From positions 682,001-746,000 of the forward strand of contig AP026134.1 in NCBI GenBank assembly GCA_030295235.1: a stretch of 64,000 nucleotides of DNA, read 5' to 3'. A program made the translations under genes and the position numbers. Of the stretch, positions 1 to 11,913 are shown piece by piece. This DNA comes from Fistulifera solaris. Taxonomy: Eukaryota > Bacillariophyta > Bacillariophyceae > Naviculales > Stauroneidaceae. Under the pieces are notes generated by a model. That model saw only the letters and a list, made by a program, of their open reading frames with translations, was not told the origin of the DNA and made no database searches. Numbering within the stretch: the first letter of the stretch is position 1; every line of letters begins with the position of its first letter.

Positions 1-2735
1 TCTTTGATTGCATGTCTTCGGCAACAACAATTTTAGATGCTAGGTTTACCCGTTCTTGAGCTCTGCTTAGGAGTCTACCATCCATATGCACAGGTTCGAA
101 TCGCGTCGACAGGTCCTTCATTATCTTTGCATACATTTTGTCCTCGTCCGACGCAATTAATGATACACTGCATCCCACGGCATCTTGACCAACACCGCGC
201 TGCACGATAAAAAACAAAAAGCACGAGTTAGAGACGCAAAAGTAGTACCTTCACTAAAGGCCAAACTTCGTAGCTCAGACAGCCAAGGGAACAATGTTTT
301 GTCTCTACATAAAGTTTTCAGAGACTCTAGTCCATACACACACTGTGTTCATCAACGCCAAACCCTGCAAAGCTTGACGAACAAGAAGATACTTACCGCC
401 GTACGCCCTGACCGATGAACAAAGGTATCAACCTTTCGCGCAGCATCGTAATGGACGACAGTTGAAACCGAGGGGATATCCAAACCGCGCGCTGCCACAT
501 CCGTTGCAACAACGACAACATTCCCTGTAGCGTTACGAAACGACTCTAATACTTTGATACGTGCTCGCTGTAATTATGATAAAACAGAAACGCATCAGTT
601 AAATTTCAGGGCGAACAATTGAACAATTGAGGCAGCAAGATATCGCGTCAAGGGCTCAGAGATTGTTCACATGACCCTCATGGGAGCGACATAAACAAGT
701 CGTTTTGACGAGCCATATGTCTCAGGAAACAGTTATTTTCCTCACAGCCACATGACAAAGGAGACTAACATCCCAACCAACGTACCTGTTGCATGTTTGC
801 ATGTAGCATTTTGGTTTGTATACCCAACGTTTGCAATGTTGTACCAACACGCTTCACAGCGGCAATCGAATTACAAAATACTAAGCAGGGCCCAGATCTG
901 CCTTCTTTCGTTGTCATTAAATAAGCGTACAAATGGGAATCCTTGTGCAACTGTGTGCACTTTATTTGCTGCAGACGAAGACCCGGTGGCAGGCGAAATC
1001 TGTCATTGGGATCTTTCTTTTGCTTCTTCTTTTCATTGCTTACGGTAGCTTTAGTAGTTGGTTTTTCACTGTGGGAGAGATCAACAATTTTTGCTTTTCC
1101 TCCTGCGTGAGCGATTTCGACAAGTTGAGCGATTGCCCCGTCTAAAACGGATGTATCAGTCCTCTTTCGCTTCTTGGATTTTTCCGAACCAGGTAAAGTC
1201 AGCGTGGCGGAAAAGATGAAGGTTTGGCGATGCACAGGTGGGGATGAAGGCAAACTAATCGCATCCTCATCAGACTCGGATTCATACTCATGCTTTGACT
1301 CCTCTTCGTATTCGTCATCTTTGGGTTTGTTCGCCTCTGCTGGTTCTTGGCGCTGTTTCGCCAGCTCATTCAAGATATTATCACTTAGCATCGTCACTTT
1401 GGCTTCGCCTCGAATTCCTGGCAAACCCAACATGCGATCGCAGTCTTCTTCGTCGACGTCATCCATGTCCTCATCGTCGGATTCGGTCATAGGGTTGGCC
1501 CGATGTACCGCATCCAATATGCGTCTCAATTGTTCGAATGACCCTTGTTGATTCATGCGATCAGCTTCATCCAAGACCAAGAAGCGCAATTGAGACAAAT
1601 CATTTAAATGAGGGTGCTCACGACTCGACATCTGTTAAAAGGCATTCAATGGTGAGATAAGCGAAGGGATACGAGCAATTAATAAGAGTTTGATAGTCTC
1701 CGACAATAATCGGCTCGACATTGTTGGAACTCCGACGGATGTCTAGATTGCGATGTAATTTCTTCTTCGACATAAAAAACCACTCTTTTCATACATTGCA
1801 GACTTACCAACTCCCACAGTCGTCCGACTGTTCCCACCAGAATAGTTGGCCTATCTACATCTAGTACACGAGCCTGTTTGGCTTGAGCTAGCCCTCCTAC
1901 TATACATCCAATCGATGCAAACGCCTTCCCAACCTTTTCAACTTGCAGCGCCAGTTCTCTCGTAGGGGTCAAAATCAGAGCTTGAAGCGGGGAATGTCGA
2001 GATAAATTGGCATCCAGCAAATGCTGCACAATTGGCAGGATGTAGGCCAGAGTCTTACCTGACCCCGTGGGGGCCGCGCCCAAGATATCGCATCGCCCAA
2101 GAATTGCAGCTGGAAGCGTTGCGGCTTGAATCGGCGTGGGGGTCCAAAATTCGTTCTTCAGAAGTGTGTTACAGATCTTGAGATGCAGCAACACCCCACC
2201 AGTTGCACCACACCATGATGATTGTAGAGAAATTGTCTCCTCCGACGTTTCGCCTGTACTAGTAACAGTCTTTGCCGGGACCTCGGTCGACGAATTGCTC
2301 TTACCCTTCGGCTTTTTTCTTCTTGGTTTTCTTCTTTTTGTGTGCGTTAACTTTTGAAGAGGACGTATCTGGTTTTAAGACCCTGTCTTTCTTGTCCTCA
2401 ACAAGCCCTCCGTCTGTATTTCCGACGTCCTGCTTCAATACACTCTGCTTCTTTACCTTTTTTGTGGTGGCCTTCGATGCTTTTTCCGCATTTGGTTTGG
2501 TATGTTTTTCGTTCGGTGAAGGATTATCCAGTATTGTAAATGATGTTTTACCGTCTAGTATTTCAACTTTGTAGGAGTCTCCGCTGAGCACTTCTAACCC
2601 ATTGAAAATGGCGACTTGTTCGCCGGGCTCGACCGGTAAATCTTTGGAACTAACTTTGACATCTGAATGATCGTAATGATTCTTTTCCGAGTCTTCTGGG
2701 TCATCCAGAGAGACGTTTACTTTCTTCCAAGGCAT
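1..2735 (-). CDS. DDX24: DEAD-box RNA helicase, DDX24/Mak5-like (3' end beyond window)
   Basis: Predicted ATP-dependent RNA helicase; Mak5/DDX24 relatives act in the nucleolus in 60S ribosome assembly (family knowledge). I start it at the ATG at 2735 (MPWKKVNV), followed by FNGLEVL, typical of this family's N-terminus, and a Lys-rich tract. Exons on the minus strand: 2735-1808, 1631-786, 567-397 and 199 leftward past the edge. The introns are GT-AG (197, 218, 176 nt) and each junction keeps frame. Motifs in order: [33 protein letters not shown], an acidic insert typical of DDX24, [32 protein letters not shown]. The frame breaks near 2313-2318 (A6 on the coding strand). Dropping one A restores it; a 46-nt GT-AG intron (GTAAGAG to TACTAG) just downstream would also keep frame. 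The function call is firm, the subfamily good. Confidence 0.85.
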
Positions 2736-3427
2736 TGGCAATAATTTAGCCTTAAACCAAAGGATCATCAAGCAAATGGATAGACGATGAGTTTTATGGA
2801 AGTTTTGCGGCAAACAATATGGCAACGAAAATTCGTCTGGATGGATGCAAATAAAGTCGTCTGTCAATCCACCAGGGGATCTTCTCATCTCCCGTCTCGC
2901 GTCTTCGGACATTTTCCGGGACTGGATTTGTTACTTTGATGCTACCGTAACCCGCATGTTATAGGTTCTTGGTCACCCGCAGTAAAAAACACATTTAAAA
3001 CTGTAGTAACTCAATAGCGGTGCATTGGATGTAATCGCTTCAAATGATATCGCTCAAAATACAGCACCAACACGTCCACAATGGAAAGAAACTTGATTCT
3101 CTTGTGAAAGTAATGCGTTTTGAAATACATATTTTATGAGGTACAGAGGCATTTTTGATCGTAATAATTTCCGTGAAAAGTGTCCGGGACTGGGTTTACT
3201 GAGTCACCAATAAGTTACTTTTATAGTTAAAAATTCTAAATAGTAGAGAGCGACGTAAGCAGGTAATAGAGTAAAAGGAATATATTACGGAGTATCTGAT
3301 ATATTATATAATTGAATGACGATTGTCGCTTTTCAATAAAACAAATGGAAAGCCTAAAGAGTAGACGGTTTCATTGGCAGATATAAAACGGCAGTAGGAA
3401 ATCATCTTTTCGTCTCTGAAATCTCAG
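2736..3427. other. intergenic, AT-rich, no gene seen
   Basis: Lies between the helicase start and the stop of the 3428-6402 gene. A small open frame upstream of 2735 continues in frame to 2912, but it lacks helicase-like content and I do not include it. One TACGGAGTA motif lies at 3286-3294. No RNA gene or repeat recognised. Confidence 0.6.
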
Positions 3428-6402
3428 TCATTTTTCAAAACAATTCGTGAAAGAGCTGGGCCCAGAAACAAAGCAGCAGCCCCTTCGACCAAAAAAATCA
3501 GCGTCTTGACGTGAAGAGGACTTGCTTTTTTTCGGCCGACGTTGATTCGTTCTCGGCGATTTGCTTTTATTATAGCTGCTCGGTCCCCACCACCATGAAC
3601 TAGTCCTATTCATTGGTTGAAATCGAGGAAAAGTGGCAGATCGGATTCCTAGCGCACCCTTCACTTGGTCTAGAAATTGTGAAACTCGACCGTCACTCAT
3701 CCATGGATCATAGAGTTGCTGTTTTGGGTTGTTTGCACTTTCAAAATCAGGCGGTGACATATTAGGAGGAATGCTTCGAGCCCATCTTTGCAAAGAAAGT
3801 ATCGGCTCCTTAGTCTGCTTGTCGATAGGAAGAAGTGATTCTGGAAGACATTTTCGCAATAGTAAGCAGACTCGCAATCGATCTGCCATGTCGCTCAAAA
3901 ATTGATGAATTTCCAAATCACTAAGCTGCTGGCGTTTTAACCGTCTGTTTGAGTCATCGTCGTCTTTCTTCATCATGAACACCAATGTCGTCCATTTGCT
4001 TATCGACACTAAATGAAATGAAGTTGTGCTCAATGCTTTGTCTGAACTAACAAAAATCTTCCAGTGGTGAGACGGTCACGAAGCGAAGGACGGGATCGCA
4101 ACGCGAACAGTGATTCGAAGGTCCAGGTCCTGTACACGATCCACCCTGTCCAAGATGAATGAATGTTGGTGGATGCTCGTGCGCCACCAAATCATTTTCT
4201 GTCGCATCATGTATTGTTGTATCTCTGTAAGTGACTGGATTTGGGTAAACCAATTCGGATAATGGGTTCTTTACAAAAGACACATTTGGCTCATGAGCGG
4301 AGATTTGCTCACGGCCCTCTTCTCTCTGAGCAAACACGATGGGCGGCGCTTCGTCGTTTCGAAGATTTCGATGTTCATAATCCTCTTTTAAAGTACCATC
4401 AATGTAACTTTCCTTCCGCGACATTGCCGATGCGGCATGTTGAGCTCGATGCAAGTCGTCATTCTCGTCGTGGAAAGCTTGTTCGAGCAATTCGGTTAAA
4501 GTTTCCCACTCTGAATGTGGCCAGGGAAGAGGAGACTCCGTAATCTCTTGTAAATACTCCATAGCAGTCGTTGCTATTTTCTGACCTTCAAAAGTTTTCC
4601 GCCCCGAAAGACGTGCGTGAGGACTAGGGACCGATGTACCATTTGAATGAGCTCCCGGCAAAACATTTTGCAAGCTCGAAGACTTCGAAGACGCCGAGTG
4701 AATTGTGCTCCGAATGAAAACTGGCGGCCAGCAATCTTGATCTTTGCTCGAATGAACCATGTTGCTCGACAAACAAAATCCTTGCTCTGGATGGAAATTG
4801 GATGTTCCTTCGGCATCCAAGACGACTGCAACTGCTGCAGGTGGCCCGGATAGCTTTTCTTGACAACGAAGGAATTCCAGTATTTCAACTTCCAGATCAT
4901 CGTAACTGTTACTGATTGGAAACTTGGTGTTTACCAGCCCATACGTCGATGAGGCATGAACCCGAGTGCGATCCAAAAATACGGGCAGTGTTGCCAGGAT
5001 TCTTTTGAAACAAGATTCAAGCCACAGAGTTTGGCGCGTCTCTTTTGACTTATCAAATTTGGACATAGCGTGTTGCCATTGACGCATAAGTACAATACTT
5101 TCCAGGAACCTGTAGTGTAACAAACGTAAGTAACTTGAGTGTCGAGACGAATGACGGCTTGCAAGGCGCTGGAAATGATGCGCCGTCACAAGTGCTTTTT
5201 ATCGCATCTGATACTATGTGCAGGGTGGATTAGAAGGTAAACCAGGTGGGTGGTTTCCTTCCGAGTACGAAATACAAAAATAGTCACCCCGCAATGCACT
5301 ACAAAACAATCATGTTACTCACAAACATTGTTCCACCGCAAGAGAAGCCTCCAAAGCAAATTTCCAAGCTTGCACGAGTTGATAGGCGCGTTGGAATAAT
5401 GTAGAAAGAGAAAAGATCTTCAATGGCATCCAGTCGTGCCAGGACCATCCCCATATCGGTAGCTGCTTTCGCCACTGTCACAGTATCCGTCGATTCATGC
5501 AAAGATGCCTGTATTCGGATGAACTCACTTTGTGCCGCAACAAACAGGAGCACGGCGTCAAGTAGCGCACGAACTTTCTGTGCTGCCACGAGGACATCTC
5601 CTTGCGAAGACTCGGTTGCCAGGACGGGCTCGCACAATAAATGCTGCAAGCGAAACAGATCTTGTGTGCATCGTTGATACAAGCCAATCAAAGAAGGATC
5701 ACGACAGCAGTCTGCTGCAAACAGTTCGGCCGCCGCCAGTAGCCAGAATGGAGCAGCTACGAGGCGTTCCCATTCTTTTCTAACGCCAAAGCAGAAGGTG
5801 AATATGGTGCGGAAATAGATGACGAAGGAGATTCGGAAGGGGACGAAAAGGGCGACAATGAGTGGGATGATATAGGGCTAGCAGTCGATAACATTTGTTG
5901 GATGAGTTGCAAAGGCTGAAACACTGGACTTTTCGGCTCACTCAAGTGACCCCTCTGTGAATTTGGCGTGGAAGCCGGACTTTCTGTCTTCTGTAGCCAG
6001 TGACCCGCATAACGTGGGGTCGCCATGGATTCCAACCGCGCACAGGCCTTTGCGACCGAAAAAGGGATGGGCGTCGCCAGATCGTCGAGAAACTCTGGAA
6101 GAACTTGAAACAGTTTCAAGAGAGCTAGAGTCAGAAATGGTCTTGCGTTTTTCGACTCACATTTCTGAGGAGAATGCAAAGCTTGATGGGCTCGGGGATA
6201 AACATTGCTCTCAAGGGGACGCAACACAACATACGGTCCCCCCTTGTCCGGGTGTATCCATGCTGTTCTGTCGGACTAATAATGATCTCCCCAAAGAGGG
6301 AGTAGGAGGATTCACTACACCGAACTGTCGCTTCGATTTCATGGGCAGCTTCCATGAGGGTGAAGCAGGCGTGGCCGGTATTGTATTTGTGCTAGGCGAC
6401 AT
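3428..6402 (-). CDS. large hypothetical protein, multi-exon, unassigned
   Basis: I do not recognise this gene with confidence. ATG at 6402 (MSPSTNTIP) follows an in-frame stop. The N-terminal third is Ser/Pro-rich; then comes a helical Ala/Leu-rich region (LLAAAELFAADCC, ALLDAVLLFVAAQ) and a long acidic/polar tail. A clear intron (5110-5322, GTGAGT to CTACAG) joins VEQC to LFLESIVLM in frame. The frame appears broken at a C6 run (6238-6243), a T4 run (5776-5779) and an A4 run (5411-5414); one-base length changes restore it each time. Near 4009-4051 a TAG is avoided if a 43-nt GT-AG intron is removed, giving a tail with SKWTTLVF and FLDQVKGALG. The order of those tail segments recalls vezatin/myosin-binding proteins, but this is weak. 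The gene is probably real because all fragments are collinear and frame-coherent. Confidence 0.5.
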
Positions 6403-6949
6403 GAGTGCGTAGAATGAAGGAGGCAGTGACCCGTATTTTCAATTGAAAACTTTGCAGCATTGCACCTTCTCTCAAAGCGCATAACTGAGCAGCATCTTTT
6501 ATATCTTCCTTTGAAACGGCGATCTGTGCAGCGCTGATCTACAAAGGCGATCAATAAAAGAGAGAGCTAAACAGTTGCGTTTCCTCGTTCGATCGCGATG
6601 AAGCCAGAGAGGCCCGAGGCCAGAACGCAGAACACCGTCGTCCGAATCATCCGAATTGCGACGAAGGCCTGTCCGTCGTCTGCAAATTGATTTTCATCAG
6701 GCGACCACTATAGCCCAAAGTGTTGGCTGTTTTCGCCACGACTGCATTTCAGTGTGTTTGCGCCTACAACTACAAGTGTCTCTTAAGCCAAGGCAAATAC
6801 ATCAAACCTGGGTGTTTTAAACCTATTATTCCGTATAGTTTCTCTTGTATCATCTTTGGCCAGTTATAAACAAATTTTAAACTTTAGACCTCGAGCAAAG
6901 TTAAAGGGGAGAAAACGTCTCGTTTAAGAGATTCTTTGTATTCAATCAA
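6403..6949. other. intergenic; holds one copy of the GAYTGAAACGCAGTYGTGG motif
   Basis: Between the start of the 3428-6402 gene and the stop of Psf1. At about 6736-6756 (minus strand) it holds CACTGAAATGCAGTCGTGG, a close match to the dispersed hairpin motif at 54506-54529. No coding potential seen. Confidence 0.5.
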
Positions 6950-7580
6950 CTACTCATTATGCTCTTCTCCTGTAAGTACACGAAGATGTCCCTTTCGAAC
7001 CCACTCCTCCACATCATTCCAAGGCAAAAGTGAGTCGCCCCAACACGAAATTCAACCGAAACGCCGGAGGCCAGCACGACCGGCCCTTCCGTCGGCGCAG
7101 TGACGACACGAAGAAGCACGCGTTCTGTATTGAGAGGAGGAAGACCCGCATGAGCCCTCAAGTCATCCACGAATGGCAAAGTGTTTTGTGCGTATCTTTG
7201 GTGCAGCTGCTGATAAGCTTGTAAAAATCCTCCTCCGCGGGCCCGAGTTGCTGCGGTTCCTCGTTTTCTTCTTGTCGTGGACTCCAGTATTGCTTCTGTA
7301 TTCGCTGTAATCGTACCCAGTGATATGTGAGCAAACATCGTTTGTTGCGATGAATTGCTGCCTCCTGAAGTAAAATACTCGGTCGGACAGACATACTCAA
7401 CTTCGGCTTTCCGTCTGTGCTGGCATGTTGGTCTCGTGATGCGGCAGCCACTTGATCTCCCAAGGCGCAAACGTGTAAGTTTAAGTCTTGCAAACATGAG
7501 GAAACAAGCGTGTCATTGTAGGCAGCATTACTACGCTTCAGTTCGAGCAATAGTTCTCTTCCGTACCGACCAAAGTCCAT
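6950..7580 (-). CDS. PSF1: GINS complex subunit Psf1
   Basis: Psf1 is one of four GINS subunits of the CMG replicative helicase and is needed for DNA replication initiation and elongation in the nucleus (family knowledge). ATG at 7580 opens with MDFGRYGRELLLELKRS, the usual Psf1 N-terminus; IHRNKRCLLTYHWVRLQRI matches the conserved core, and the C-terminal B-domain reads THFLPWNDVEEWVRKGHL. The conserved protein needs two frame changes: A5 at 7223-7227 (plus strand) must be A6, and A4 at 7026-7029 must be A5. With both corrected the frame ends at the TAG at 6950-6952 and the length (about 210 aa) suits the family. Since Psf1 is essential, I read the breaks as sequence errors rather than a pseudogene. 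Confidence 0.88.
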
Positions 7581-8160
7581 GGTGAGCGGTGACTCTTTCC
7601 ACTAGGAGAATGTGTTGTTGCAGCAGTCGTCGATTCGGTACGATATTCACTGAAGGCCACTTGGAATTGTTAGTGTTGATAACTATAACACGATCTTCTC
7701 CGCTCTATTGCACAATCTATTGGCGAGAAGAGCGACTTCTGTTGTTGTCATTGCCATTCAACGATACCAGGTACGGTGCAAGAACGGCAACGCGCGAAAA
7801 GCGAAAAAGGGATAGGGTGGAGTTTTGTGCTGTGTGGGAAAGACTGTAGGCTGGCAGGCCTTTTAAGCACTGATTCCCAATAACACTACGAGCCGATATG
7901 CCCTGACACTGCTCTGTTCATCACCCGTACCGTCACTCACTTCGCCTTTTCATTGCGAGCTGCACTGCACGTGCAGCTTCACAAAAATAAATTGAAGCGT
8001 CCTTGTACCAGGTAATACTCCACAGTCAAAAACTTGCGACAAAAGGCAGTGATCAGCACAATTGCTCAGTAAAAGTCTCCTTTCGAAGTCCAGGAAAAGA
8101 CAAGAAGCGTTCACGGCTCGGATCGCGCTTAACCCTTGTCGATTAACCGCCTCTTCCAAA
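7581..8160. promoter_or_regulatory. divergent promoter region between PSF1 and MRPL33
   Basis: This 580-nt spacer separates two divergently transcribed genes and must hold both promoters. It contains two exact copies of the over-represented 9-mer TACCAGGTA (7765-7773 and 8006-8014). An 86-codon open frame at 7589-7849 has no recognisable content and I treat it as chance. Confidence 0.45.
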
Positions 8161-8358
8161 ATGCATGCGTCCAATCTCGTTGCAATGGCCCGAGGGAAGG
8201 GCAAAACGATTCCCATCAAACTATTGAGCTCTGCCGGTACAGGATTTTTCTATACCACACGAAAAAATATTTCCAAAACGCCCGAAAAGGTCTCGTTCAT
8301 AAAGTATGATCCGGTAGTAAGACGTCGTGTAATCTTTAAGGAAGGGAAAATCAAATAA
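8161..8358 (+). CDS. MRPL33: mitochondrial ribosomal protein bL33m
   Basis: Small protein of the large subunit of the organellar ribosome. The core ([20 protein letters not shown], then [16 protein letters not shown]) is the classic bL33 pattern. The family's zinc-binding Cys pairs are absent, as in many mitochondrial and C-minus bL33 proteins. The start is either the ATG at 8161 ([14 protein letters not shown]) or 8185 (MARGKG); in-frame sequence upstream also contains Met, but the extra region is not family-like. The basic N-terminus fits mitochondrial import, though a plastid ribosome cannot be excluded from sequence alone. The reading frame is intact. Confidence 0.88.
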   Translation: MHASNLVAMARGKGKTIPIKLLSSAGTGFFYTTRKNISKTPEKVSFIKYDPVVRRRVIFKEGKIK

Positions 8359-8448
8359 GCTATACTCCGTTTGAATTAGCGGAGATATCAAATCTTGATA
8401 TTAGAAGACACAAAGAAATGTAAAATATTGATAAATTCATGGCTATCT

Positions 8449-9997
8449 TTAACACTCTTCGTCATCGGTATCCTCGTCGCTAGAGGATGACGAGGCATCA
8501 CTCACATGTGACGCTCGTTTTAGCACAATTCTATCCCCTGCAAGAGCGGTGAATGCCTTCTCTTCGTCGTGAAGCAACTGATCCAGATCTTTACCTTTTG
8601 GCTTGTCCGGTTTTTTACTTTTCTGCTTCTTTTCAATGGTTCGTGTTCCGCTTCCCGGCTTTCGTCGGCTAGTTGCTGAAGGTTCGGATCGATCCACTGA
8701 TTTGTGGACTCCAATAGTCGCACGAGGTCGGGCGCCAGTTTTTGAAAATTTCGCGTGAAAAAGCTATAGACCGTACCGTCAAACTTTCGTCCCACTCTCC
8801 CACAACGGTGTATGTAGGTCTCTAGATTTCCGGGAAAGTCGTAGTTGACGACAAATTTGGCGTCCTCCCAGTGGATGCCTCTCGCACACATATCGGTTGT
8901 TAACACAATTCCTTGTAAAGGCTTTTCACGTTCCCTCTGCGTGAGTCGACTGTGGTACTCCATCACTTTTAATTCGGTGAACTTGTTCAGCAGCTGCGAT
9001 ATGTACTGCAATGTAGAAATTTTGGCAAAAAGACTAGCCCAGGCCCGGCTACCTTCGATAGCGTTTTGGTCAATTTGGGGGGCTTTTTATGCTGAGCACA
9101 TACGTGAACGATTTGAGTAACTCGAGTAGGAATCTGGGACCAGATTTCCGTTCCTTCCAAGCGTCGTTTGTTAGATTGGTCGGTTTCGTCCTCGACCTGC
9201 TGCGATTCACTTGTAGGTGCTTTTCGAGTCGACACAACCTGAACTACAGTGACATTCGGAACCAGTCCGAATGCCGGTTCCATCCATTGTGTCCATACTT
9301 CTCGAGAGTTTGAGCTTTGAGTTGCACTGCAAAGTATGACTTTTGCTGGTTTGAGAGCTTTGGTTATATTATGCACTTGTTCCGAGAGCTCCGCATTCAG
9401 AGCTAAACGGTCCGCTTCGTCAAGGACAAGAACTGACAAATCGATTTCGCTATCCGGAAAGCTCTGGAGTATGTCCCACATTCGACCGGGAGTAGCAACT
9501 ATGATTGTGGACGACCCTCGACGCTGTTTGAATTCTGTAAATTGTGACTTCTTATTCACAGTGCCACCATACCAAGCCATTATTGAATGATGTGGACGAG
9601 CCATCCTTTGGCATTCCTGCTGCACCTGTCTGCACAATTCCCGTGTAGGAACCAGAACGACACTCAATTTCGTCTGCAGTAAAGGAAGTCCGTAAGCAAC
9701 GGTTTTCCCGCTTCCTGTCGGTGCCACAATTTGTATGGCAGATTCGTTCCAGGAACTCCAAACGTGTAGCTGAAACAGACTGGGCGACCAGCCAAGCTGC
9801 TTCCAGCAATCCCTCCACGCCGACCAGTGCGGAATCCCATGTGGCTCATCATTTGTTTCGAAATGATGGAGCGCAACCGACGGCTCTGCTGCTACTCCTT
9901 CATTTTCTCCCCCTGAATTCCACGAAGAAACGACACAATGTTCTTCGATTTGTACTTTGGATCTCCTGTTTTTCCTGCTACCACGTCTTTTCCCCAT
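8449..9997 (-). CDS. DEAD-box RNA helicase, subfamily unassigned
   Basis: Predicted ATP-dependent RNA helicase. ATG at 9997 begins with a basic tract (MGKRRGSRKNRRSK). Helicase motifs appear in order: a divergent Q-motif region (GWSPSLFQLHVW), [58 protein letters not shown]. The tail is Lys-rich and ends in an acidic Ser/Asp stretch (SSSSSDEDTDDEE). Two one-base breaks interrupt it: A5 at 9027-9031 (should be A6), between the two RecA-like domains, and T4 at 8630-8633 (should be T5), in the Lys-rich tail. Both corrections give conserved or compositionally continuous protein. The motif V sequence is unusual (MCARGIHWED), so I leave the subfamily open. No introns needed. Confidence 0.82.
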
Positions 9998-10701
9998 GCT
10001 ACTAATTTGCTTCGTGTCCTTGTTCCACTTCCATACAAAGGACTAGCTTAGTCGCTTGTAATAAGTTTCGGGCGTTGAAAGATGAAACGCAACGACAAGG
10101 GTATTATTTGTCGAAGTTTTTTTTTTGGTTTCTGGTTTCTATCGTGAGTGTGTATGACTGAGGGACAGACGCTCAAGTATATGACGTGGCAAAAGTTTAC
10201 CGAGTACTCCGTACGTAGTTGATAATTTATTTGTAGTTTGTAGTGAATCATGTTGCACTTTCCGCTTGATAGTTCCCGTCCTTGCCGCCTTTTGCAAGTG
10301 GACGCTGTTATTTTCCCCAACCCCCCCGCCATCGCCATCAGCGCGTTACTCCTTTCCTCTTTATAGTGAAAGCGAGGTTCCTTATGAAGAATCAGACCAA
10401 ATCTCTTTTGCACAACAATAGTTTTCTGATTTACCGAAGGCTCAATTAAGTGTTGGCTGACTGCGAAGGAGAAGAGGGAAGTGGCTGTGTAACGGAAATC
10501 AGTTTTGACGACTTTCCATTTCATCAGAATTTGCGGTAGAAGTAGGTGACGCTCTTCTCAACCCAACAACGAACCTTCCATCGTTTAAGCTGTTTACGTA
10601 TTTAGAAGACGAGACACTACGCAAAGAACATCGGCGATTAATTGAATTATTCGATATTTTGATTCCGCAACAATACTGCAACTTCTGAAACATTAAACAT
10701 C
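9998..10701. promoter_or_regulatory. divergent intergenic region
   Basis: Separates the minus-strand helicase from the plus-strand R3H-SUZ gene, so both promoters should lie here. TACTCCGTA (the reverse complement of TACGGAGTA) is at 10205-10213, and a C-rich stretch lies near 10317-10335. Open frames on the minus strand here look non-coding. Confidence 0.4.
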
Positions 10702-11619
10702 ATGTCGACTTCACCGGTTTCTGCAGTTACTGAATCCAAGATACCCCCGCCCATCGGAGATATGGCTGGCATTGATTCAGCTCTCATGTCTGCTTTGAGA
10801 GATCCTCGAGAGCGCCTACCGCTCTTTCGTTTGGAGAAGACACTCGTCGAGTGGATGCAAGAAGGCGACGGAGAATGGATCGAAGTAGGCGGCCCCTTCA
10901 ATAGTCGAATATGGAAACAAGCAGAATTTCCACCAAACGACGATATGGTACGAAATGGATCGAGCACTTCGTTCCAGAGATGCGTTCTGCACCGCTTGGC
11001 TGATCGCTTTGGAATTATTCGCGAGCAAGGCTCGTTTGACATGATTCGCTTAATTAGACTCCCAGAGAGCCGAATACCCAACGAACTTTTACAAGATTTA
11101 GATCCCGCTGTCTACAACTCAGCCGATAGTGAGGTCAAGATAAAACCTAGGAAGATGAAGATTATGAAGCGAAACAAGAACCCTGCGGATGGGCCACGGC
11201 AACCTGCGAATCAGGACGGCAATAAGGGAACGAGACAATCTTTATTGGATAAAGAAAAGGCTTATGCTGAAGCTAGAGCCCGTATATTCCAGGAGTCAGA
11301 GTCAGAAGATCTGAGTAGCCGAGATACGACTCTAGACAGTTTAACAGAGGGCCTCTCCGATCTACACACTGGTGAAATTCCGATAGAAAGACAAACGTCT
11401 CGGAACAGTACAGGTTCATTGAATAGCAGTGCATCCAGCAACAATTTTAGTAGCAATACGAACAGCAACATCAACAAGGCTGTTTATCGAAACTATGCTG
11501 AAGAAGTAGCCGATCCTGATTTCCAAAGGTCCTATGTACCAAGGGTCCCTAATTCCAACTTGATGGCCTCGGCACCGGTCTTCACACCCGGTTGCTGGCG
11601 ACCCATGAACGGGAATTAG
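10702..11619 (+). CDS. R3H and SUZ domain protein
   Basis: Likely cytoplasmic RNA-binding protein of the R3HDM/ARPP21 type. An R3H domain lies at about residues 35-125: LEKTLVEWMQ, then FPPNDDMVRN and SFQRCVLHRLADRFGI, where R-x3-H is represented by RCVLH. A SUZ-like motif follows at about 185-200 (LLDKEKAYAEARARIF). The C-terminus is Ser/Asn-rich and ends GCWRPMNGN. R3H binds single-stranded nucleic acid and SUZ is an RNA-contacting basic/acidic motif (family knowledge). The 305-codon frame is intact. ATG at 10702 follows an AT-rich leader with stops. The combination is common in eukaryotes, so the domain call is firm; the target RNAs are unknown. Confidence 0.85.
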   Translation: MSTSPVSAVTESKIPPPIGDMAGIDSALMSALRDPRERLPLFRLEKTLVEWMQEGDGEWIEVGGPFNSRIWKQAEFPPNDDMVRNGSSTSFQRCVLHRLADRFGIIREQGSFDMIRLIRLPESRIPNELLQDLDPAVYNSADSEVKIKPRKMKIMKRNKNPADGPRQPANQDGNKGTRQSLLDKEKAYAEARARIFQESESEDLSSRDTTLDSLTEGLSDLHTGEIPIERQTSRNSTGSLNSSASSNNFSSNTNSNINKAVYRNYAEEVADPDFQRSYVPRVPNSNLMASAPVFTPGCWRPMNGN

Positions 11620-11913
11620 TTTGTAAACTATATAATTATGATTTGCAATGGTTTGTTTCGTCCTTGCGGCGGCAGCTTTGAAAAGCAGTTGTTTGTTCTT
11701 TCTAGCAAAACGGTCTGTCCTTAAACCGTAGTAGGAAGAAAATTCCCCTCCCTCTCATTATTATTTATTTAATTTCAGTCCAGTCCCGCACTCCAACCTC
11801 CACGCAATAACGAAAAAGGCGGTGCACGGTGCAACAAAAATTCATTCATTTACTTTGCAACAAGTTGCGCTTGTATTTGTTTGCCTTGTGCATTTATTCT
11901 ATTTTGTTTCACC

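Noticed and set aside
85-100. B-box-like GGTTCGAATC
   Set aside because: It lies inside the helicase coding exon in a conserved frame, and no tRNA arms surround it.
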